Source: Holothuria scabra (taxonomy: Eukaryota; Echinodermata; Holothuroidea; Aspidochirotida; Holothuriidae). From it: a stretch of 64,000 nucleotides of DNA. The notes beneath the pieces were generated by a model. That model was not told where the DNA came from, did not search any database, and was given only the letters and a program-made list of their open reading frames with translations. The position numbers were made by a program, and so were the translations under genes. Shown here in pieces: positions 57,896-64,000 of this stretch. Numbering within the stretch: the stretch's first letter is position 1; every line of letters begins with the position of its first letter. The stretch covers positions 6,928,938 to 6,992,937 of the forward strand of contig CM074195.1 in NCBI GenBank assembly GCA_037179385.1, given 5' to 3'.

Positions 57896-60800
57896 ACGAC
57901 ATCACCATCGCATAGATTCCTTGCCTGCCTACGGCAAGGAATCAAAAACACACAAAACCATATGGACAGAGACTGATTATTTTCGAAAATTTCCTTTTGC
58001 TGTCACTGCAAGATATAGTCACATTAAATGCTTCAATATTCCTTCTAAGAAATCTAAAGTTAGTTTGAGTTGAATGTTGCAAATACTTATACCTGAAAGT
58101 CCACAAATGCAGGGTGTTTTCCTGATATTCGTCCTCCTTTGGGTCTTCCAGGAAAGAGATATGGCCACAAATTTGTAGCAAGGTTGTGCTTTTATCTGCA
58201 AAATATAAAAAATCTGATGGTGAGGAAGCAGCTGCACTATTGCTACTTTTTGAAATTATAAATTGCTTGGTGCAAGTAAGTGGAGGAACAAGAATGCTAA
58301 AAGGCTTACAGATTCCTTGAACATAGCAAACAGGGTTGTTCATCACTCCACTTTAATGTGAAATCAATGCACTTTCCTCAATTAGCATGACCAAAAAATC
58401 AATTTGACCTTTAACATGGAAATAAAGTAGCCTGGTTTCTTCTACTCAATATGGAAATGACAACATGCAAACTGTCTTTCCTTGAAAGCTGTGTTCAAAG
58501 GTTTAGTTTTCAATTTGATAGGTGACCCTGCAAATGGCATTGGGTATCCACCAGAAAGACAAGATTCTTCCACTCAGCATGAGGAATCTAAACATCAAGT
58601 ATCATGGTTCCTTCACATTTTGACCTCTCATGACCACAAGAGACCTTTGACCTCCACAAAAATAATGAATTTCTTCTACTTAATATAGGACAGGCACAAT
58701 TTTAAGTATACCACCCTTGATTTACTCACCCATTCTGACTGGTTGGGTTCTGATTGGTATTCTGCTTGGTGGTTGGTTTAGGCCTCATATATATTTAGGG
58801 TTGTGACACACTCCCTTTTCTTATTTGCATATACACATATGCATGCACACTCTCATTCTCTGAAGAAGACTTGGCATAACTAAAGTTGTTCACTCATGTG
58901 TGACCATTTTCCCCAAATTTCCAGGTTGATCCTAGCTCTGTGAACTGAAACCCCTCTCAGATTCACTCCAAAAGAGCAAAGTTTCACTCTTGTTTGAGTG
59001 CCTACAAGGACCGCTCTGAAAAAGAGTGATTCCTGAAGACACTCACTAAAGAGTGGATGTTCACCCTTCTTGGATTTAATTTCACTCTTCTTGGAGTGAA
59101 ATTCCCTGTTCTTGGAGTGTAACAGCAGTCTAATGGAGGGAATCCACATTATTCACTTTATTACAGAATGCTTAGTTCACCCTTTTTGTTTTAGAGTGTC
59201 AAGGGAAAAGAATGGGTATAAAAACCTCAGCATTATCACATTTTGTTGAAGCTTGATAGCAACTTGCAATTGGAAGACACTTTAACAAGCAGTTAATACT
59301 GCTAGTAGAGTACGTATAATATGTTAGATGAAACACATATTGGTAATGGTTGTTCGATCAGCACATTATTGAGAAATCCACTCACCAACCCCAGGTTCAA
59401 CTTGTATAGAAACTCGCTAATTTTGTCCTCTTTCTCTTCCTTTCCATAAGAAGCCATGCATCATGCCATTTTGGAAATTTACTGCTGTTTCTGTACACTT
59501 TGATGGTAGTTCTGTCATGAGTCGTCACACCACTGGAGTTGCAATGCTGGATTTTCAATTTCTGTAAGAGATAGCAAAATATTTCAAATTGTTTTATCCT
59601 CAAGGTGTCTGTTTGTGATAAAAACACTGGCCACTGATAATTCCTTCACAACTATCGAACAAATGGATCGATTCATTAGGCAGGCACGACCTTCCACTTG
59701 TGCCATGGGGAAGTACAATGCAGTTAAGCATGATTTTTTTTTTATTGGGGGGGGGGGGGTAATAACCGCATGTACGTCACTCATGCTGGTAGGTTTCTAA
59801 ATAATTCACAGTTACTTCTTTGGCAAGGTGTGGTTTGTTTTTCCTCACTATCCCATTACCACCTGCCAACTTCAGAGCCCCAGTCATCTTTATCAAATAC
59901 CCTCACTTTAATCTAAACAAAAAGAAAATATCTTAATAGAAAAGCAAATCTTGTGATCAACTGATAGAATACTACTGCCATCTTAGCAAAAGTGATGGAG
60001 ACGACAATATTAAAAACATACCAGGCCTAGCTTCAATTTTTCCTTATGATCTTCATCAAACACCAACCCTTTGATTCTAAGAAAACTAAAATCAGAGGCA
60101 AAACTACATTGTTTAATAAAAATTTTCGTTTATTTTTTAACATCTCTGTGAGTTTCTCCATTTCCCAAAAATTCAAGTTTACTATTCCAATTATGTGGAG
60201 GAGATGATGAGGTGATGTGTGTGATATACAGTAATCTCGATGGAGCTACGTAAAGGAATGTATAGTGGAGTTGTTCCATAGAATTCATTTCTACAATTTT
60301 TGTCATATCTAAGCTGTTATCAGCTTAGTACAATGTAAACACCTTTTTCCTTAGTTTCAAGTTGCCAACAATTTAAATTGAACAATGAAGATCAAGTTTG
60401 CATGAACAGGAGGGTCTTATTAAGTGAGTGTTTGTTATATTTTTCTCAGTATGCAACATGTAACACTCACCTATGTATGGTAGCATCTAACAAATTTCAG
60501 CCTTAGCCCCATTTTAGGATCTCTGATGTTCCTCTTTACCTCTGCTGAAAAGACTTGTCATCAAACTGTTGTCCTACTTAAAAAAAGATAATATCATACC
60601 TCATATTAGGAGTTGAAAGTAACTTCAATGCATTCTCAGGGGTTACATCTAGACTGTGGTCTCACATACCCTGCTTGAGGTAACGCCATTTTACCAAGTA
60701 GCTCCGCGTTTGAGTTACATGGGAACGTGGGTTATCGTGGGGTTGGTGTACGTTTAAATTTTGATGGATCCAATCCACATCACAGGGTTTATGCAGGTTT

Positions 60801-62652
60801 TTAACACCTTGTTTGTTTTGATCAAGCAAGGTCATACAGTAGGTGTGTATGGTGCTGATAACATGTATTTTCTAACATTTGACAGTAGTTAGTATGTGAA
60901 ATGTTTGACCTCATTACTATGGTAGCACTAACAACGAGGTTCTGTAGGTGAGACCAAGCCTCCCCCACAACAGCCTCCCTCACAATTTTTTGAAAAACAT
61001 TACATAATTCCTTTTTGTTTGATGGTTTTGTGCTTGCAAGACTTTAATTTCTTTTAAATGGTATGAAGGGCCTATAGTAAGTTGCAAGGTGTATTTTGTT
61101 GAAGCATTATCTTGGGAAATGTATTTAACCTTTACTTGAATTGTAGACCTACTACATATAGTCACTATTAAAAATGCTTAGAACTCCAAATTAAAACAAA
61201 TATGCATGGAGTTTTATTCTGAGTCAGTTAGTTGGTTAGACCAGTTTCCAACCAATTGGTTCAACTGGTTTAATTCTAAAAGGCAAATCTTCACTTGGTA
61301 AATGGGACACCAAAGTGTCCCATCAGAGTGTCCCACTTGTTTATTTTTCAAGTAGGCCTTCATACTCCAATCCCCATTAGATCTTATTCCTCAGAAAATA
61401 TCATCCAAAATAGCAGGTTGACCTATGTAGGCCTACGGTGAGCTTAGTTTCTAGAAATTCTCTATTTGGTGTCTGTTTAAATCCACCCAAATTTCTTAAA
61501 ATATAATTTTCTATATTGACACTTTTTTGTACATAATAAATTACATAATTTTGCATGTTTCCAGTACACATAGATAATCTGAATTATTAAAATTTTTTTT
61601 CTGGAAAAAGGGATAAGACTGACTATTGCAAGTAGCCACCTTGTTTACAAAACCACCCTTACTTAACATTCCAGGAAAACGGTGATATTTCTTTTGTTCC
61701 TTCATTTTTCATTTTCTACAATATTGTACAGCAGGCATGATTTTTTGTAGGGAATCTTAAAAAAGCAAATATTTATTTTTTTTATACTTATAGGAAACAA
61801 TCAGCTTCAAAGATGAAAAAACAAGGGAAAAATGACTCTAAATCAATACATCTCTGTGATACGGCACCATAATCACACTTACAAGATGATGTTTCAGCTA
61901 AAGATAGACAGAAAAAAAAGCTGGGCAGCTACCTTTATGACAGCTGCTATTGACTTCTTTCTCACTGACAAAAAATTTCAATAGATTTGATTTGAACAGA
62001 ACGATTTCAAAGCAGATCAAACTTAAGATTGATGTAGGCTAGAGTTACTAGCCTGCGTGAAACAGTGCCCAGGTCAAACAGAATGGTATTGCTATGTTTT
62101 GTACGGTTCTGATATTTTGGAACAACAGCAAAAAATTTAAAATGAAATCTCCTTTCCCTTCATAATGGTATGACTAGCCTAGGTCTTTGGAACTTTGTTT
62201 ACATCATTACGCTATGCTACATTAAATATTACATCACTGTAGAAGGTAATTAGGCCTAGCATAGTTCCATATTTACTCCAAAATGCTCGGGGTGAATTTC
62301 CGTAGAAGAGGATGTTAACTACCGGCACAAAATATGCCAATGTGGTGAGGTCCCGAAGAGGTCACAGTAGGTTCGGAGAGTCCCACTCTAGTTCATATAT
62401 TGTGTAAACATCCGGCCCTATAACTAACGTTATGTTCAGCCCATCATAAACAGTACCCACCGACCGTAGTTAAGTAGCCTAACGTTAGCCTACCCTAGCC
62501 TATACCTTCCAAGCCTCACTTGCTAGCGGTAACGATTAACTACAAAATATTGCAGAAAGGGTCAAAAATGAAAAAAAAAATACCTTCCAAACTTGTATCA
62601 GCTCATCGAATCCCCAGTTTTTCAGCATTTCTTTCCAATCCAGAGAAACCAT
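54396..62652 (-). CDS. Proposed seven-exon gene for a small SAM-like domain protein
   Basis: Minus-strand exons: 62652-62584, 60565-60540, 60076-60022, 59561-59483, 58345-58310, 58195-58093 and 54423-54396. Every intron is GT...AG, all six junctions keep frame, and the sum (396 bp) gives 131 residues plus TGA. The ATG at 62652 has a strong Kozak context (AAAATGG). The N-terminus (MVSLDWKEMLKNWGFDELI) and exons 2-4 (FDDKSFQ, DEDHKEKLKLGLKLKI) resemble a SAM fold: W/L/GF start, D-rich helix, then LGxxLKI end. SAM domains mediate protein or RNA contacts. The C-terminal half, including LLQICGHISFLEDPKEDEY and HLWTF in exon 6, is not recognised. Exon 2 is a 26-bp microexon with an alternative 34-bp form that would break the frame, and the exon 5 acceptor is weak. 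The last intron contains the 2.8-kb nuclear-receptor-motif element. Alternatives are missing exons or a pseudogene. Confidence 0.45.
55341..57840 (+). repeat. 145/156-bp satellite array with DR1 and DR2 nuclear-receptor motifs
   Basis: Seventeen units start at 55341, 55485, 55630, 55775, 55931, 56076, 56221, 56366, 56511, 56656, 56801, 56957, 57102, 57258, 57403, 57559 and 57704. Two lengths exist: 145 bp, and 156 bp where TTTACGAAGTTTTGACCTTT is replaced by a longer ACAAGCAATTTCTAAGG-type segment. From 56656 on they alternate, giving a 301-bp higher-order repeat. The conserved core is GTGACCCCAAATGACCTTTG followed by ACCTCCACC. Nine units hold a perfect DR1 (TGACCTTTGACCT), and most 145-bp units also have a DR2 (TGACCTTTTGACCT) just upstream. 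Confidence 0.93.
57843..57892 (+). repeat. (CA)n microsatellite
   Basis: About 25 CA units directly follow the array and precede the terminal hairpin of the same element. Confidence 0.97.
58360..58710 (+). repeat. Decayed units of the nuclear-receptor-motif array
   Basis: Three degraded units with recognisable blocks: AATTTGACCTTTAACATGG with TTCTTCTACTCAATATGG; then GGTGACCCTGCAAATGGC; then TTTTGACCTCTCATGACC, AGACCTTTGACCTCCAC and TTCTACTTAATATAGG. Together with 55173-57943 they bracket exons 5 and 6 of the proposed minus-strand gene. Confidence 0.7.
58950..59200. repeat. CACTC/GAGTG-rich cluster
   Basis: TTCACTC and its complement GAGTGAA recur many times (for example TTCACTCTTGTTTGAGTG and TTCACTCTTCTTGGAGTG), forming small facing palindromes. 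It resembles a degraded short element. No gene assigned. Confidence 0.5.
59872..59921 (-). other. Possible alternative exon in the SAM-like gene region
   Basis: On the minus strand an acceptor-like TTTTTGTTTAG precedes 50 bp reading IKVRVFDKDDWGSEVG and then GTGGTA. It is in phase with the end of exon 3, but its own end is out of phase with the following exon, so it was left out of the main model. It may be an alternative exon or chance. Confidence 0.2.
60600..62580. other. First intron of the proposed gene; no other feature
   Basis: AT-rich. A small palindromic run of GTGTCCCA/TGGGACAC words occurs near 61303-61340. No plus-strand gene recognised. Confidence 0.4.
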
Positions 62653-62751
62653 TTTGAAGGTGAGTCGTTATTTTTCGGCAAGTTACTTCGCAGGAAACAC
62701 CAAGTTTGGTCGTCGCCTTTGGTCGCCACCGCTTGCAGTGTTTGTTCAGTT

Positions 62752-62997
62752 CTTATGTAAAAATTAGTTCATTCTTTGGTAAATGTTTAATGCGTTGTTA
62801 CAGGTTACATACTTTTGGTAAAAATTACATGGATCATCTGTAAAATATTTTTTACATAAAAGTTGAGAACGAACAGTTTTTACCATCCACTTTGGCAAAC
62901 TGAATTTCAGTCGTGTGATACATATTTACTTAATCTGTGTAATATTTTTACTTATTTTTTTTTTACTTAATTTTTTTTACTTACCATTCTGTGAGTG
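62752..62997 (-). repeat. AGTAAA/TTTACAT repeat, inverted relative of 49226-49560
   Basis: TTTACTTA and TTACATA words recur and the unit ends ACCATTCTGTGAGTG, the complement of the CACTCACAGAA start at 49228. It lies about 100 bp upstream of the proposed SAM-like gene start. Confidence 0.55.
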
Positions 62998-62999
62998 TA

Positions 63000-63579
63000 A
63001 AAGCAGTACACTAAATTTTAAAGTTTGAAGCCTTCCAATTTGCAATGAGTAGAGCCTAACTGTCTCAAAAAGAGCTAACCTCTGACAGCTTTTGAAAGCT
63101 ACATAGATTACTTGAAAATTGTGATAACTATTTCATTTGAGGTTACTGATACTTTAACAGTTTATTTTACATTGTTTAAGTATCAGTAAGCTTTATGACA
63201 ACACTTAAACAGTTAATTTTGGTCTGACCTATTCTTTAAAAGAAGCAAATTTAATGTGAAGTAGTCCTCTGTCTGTTCCAGTCTTTGGTGGGAACTTTGT
63301 TCCATTCATGTCCATTTCCAAGCACTTTATAAAAGCTACATCACCTTCATGTACTTCACATTTTGGAGGGAAAGGCCAAAAAAGTTTTTTTTTTTAACTT
63401 TTTGGTTCTATACAGTCAGTGGGAACAAATTCAAATTATGCAACATCTTTTAAACAAATTTGCTTGCAAGTCTACTTCCCAAGGATTACCAGGGCTGGAA
63501 AAATGTTTATTTCCTAAATGTTTTACATAATGGTCTGTACAGAACATGGCAAATTTCTGTCCAAATACCACCACATGAG
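63000..63579. other. Intergenic DNA, no gene recognised
   Basis: AT-rich sequence with no supported exons. Confidence 0.45.
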
Positions 63580-63782
63580 CATTGCCCCTTGTGGGCTGGG
63601 GGTCGTACAATATGCCCACCATATTTCCTGCCTGTTGTAAGAGACTACTAACGGAAAACCAAACTTGAACTTAAACCATGCTTAAAAATAAATTTAAACT
63701 TTGAACTTTTTGTCGAGTTGACTGACACTTTATAACACATTTGTGTTGGTGTGACATTAAATCTCATCTAACTAACCAACCA
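63580..63782 (+). mobile_element. SINE-like element
   Basis: Contains GTGGGCTGGGGGTCGTACAA, then CCTGCCTGTTGTAAGAGACT followed by ACTAACGG, a central block shared by widespread marine-invertebrate SINEs. The tail ATAACACATTTGTGTTGGTG leads to CTAACTAACC-type repeats. A tail fragment of the same kind occurs at 13383-13445. I infer a SINE because of the small size, lack of coding capacity and tetranucleotide-like tail; a clear tRNA head with A and B boxes was not verified. Confidence 0.5.
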
Positions 63783-64000
63783 CTTAAGCATTCTCCTGCA
63801 ATAAGTTCTCCAACATGCTGGTTTTCCGCATATGAGACCTACAAGCATGAGAATCACATATGTTTGTATTTTTAGTATTAACCTGAGTTGGTACTAAGTT
63901 TTAAGATTTTGGGAAGCCCTTCCATGAGAAGTTGGTCTCTGATAACATTTAGTCACAGTGAAAGTACAGCTTTTTGTGAATGGGATGCCCTCCCTTCCTT

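Larger units (their letters stand above)
55173..57943 (+). mobile_element. Nuclear-receptor-motif element, long copy (17 units)
   Basis: It starts CAGAAAGCCAAAAGGCTT (small palindrome) followed by GATTCCTTGCC, then the tandem array (55341-57840), a CA microsatellite (57843-57892) and a terminal hairpin GATTCCTTGCC, TGCCTAC, GGCAAGGAATC (57915-57943). The order matches the short copy at 19883-21152 read on its minus strand. It sits in an A-rich target (AAAAC before, AAAAA after). No coding capacity, so it is non-autonomous. The layout recalls the mollusc pearl and Helitron-derived elements, which carry about 160-bp core repeats next to a microsatellite, but relationship is inference. It lies in the last intron of the proposed SAM-like gene. 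Confidence 0.8.

Noticed and set aside
59386..59457. Start exon MASYGKEEEKDK on the minus strand ending at GTGAGT
   Set aside because: It is open and ends at a good donor, but it overlaps the intron after exon 4 of the phase-consistent model and has a poor Kozak context. It remains a possible alternative start.
49226..62997. A 13.8-kb Polinton/Maverick with inverted ends
   Set aside because: The facing AGTAAA units are similar only in short words, and no integrase, DNA polymerase or capsid-type gene lies between them.

Overview
The window looks like eukaryotic, probably marine-invertebrate, nuclear DNA. It is AT-rich and gene-poor, with introns bounded by GT and AG, poly(A)-type signals, microsatellites, non-LTR reverse-transcriptase remnants, hAT-like and TTAA-flanked MITEs and very long minisatellites. 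The repeated words TAGGCCTA and TACAGTA and a SINE-like tail would suit an echinoderm or related deuterostome, but that placement is inference and not shown by any gene here. A 100-base run of N (3250-3349) marks a scaffold gap.

Layout. Bases 1-3249 are a near-identical second copy of 11080-14321 and stop at the gap, so this is probably a redundant contig end. 3350-11400 is intergenic DNA with two clean MITEs (5098-5356, 6724-6997), a possible coding exon (9204-9390) and a decayed reverse-transcriptase element on the minus strand (10380-11385). 11403-19684 carries a CAGGG-ended element, a hAT MITE with a perfect 8-bp target duplication (16515-17032) and an extreme density of TACAGTA/TACTGTA. 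19685-27663 holds two copies of a 1.29-kb repeat. One copy is split by a 1270-bp insertion, so the other serves as the empty site. 28967-29428 encodes a zinc-finger, hAT-type N-terminus. 33200-38070 is a 93-bp-class minisatellite organised as a large inverted (foldback) structure. 43964-45124 is the clearest gene: an intronless, probably GPI-anchored protein with three Ig-like regions. 46795-48207 may be a solo LTR. 50421-52601 is a 1.09-kb tandem duplication. 54396-62652 can be read as a seven-exon minus-strand gene for a small SAM-like protein whose exon phases all agree.

The most notable system is a transposable-element family seen twice in full (19883-21152, inverted; 55173-57943) and as decayed pieces elsewhere. 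Each full copy starts with a small palindrome plus a TTCCTTG box, carries tandem units packed with nuclear-receptor half-sites (TGACCT), then a (CA)n tract, and ends in a TTCCTTG/CAAGGAA hairpin in an A-run target. The larger copy has 17 units alternating 145 and 156 bp, nine of them with a perfect DR1 site, and lies in the last intron of the proposed SAM-like gene.

There is no operon-like gene cooperation. The window is two or three host genes in a sea of repeats, and most short open frames are chance.
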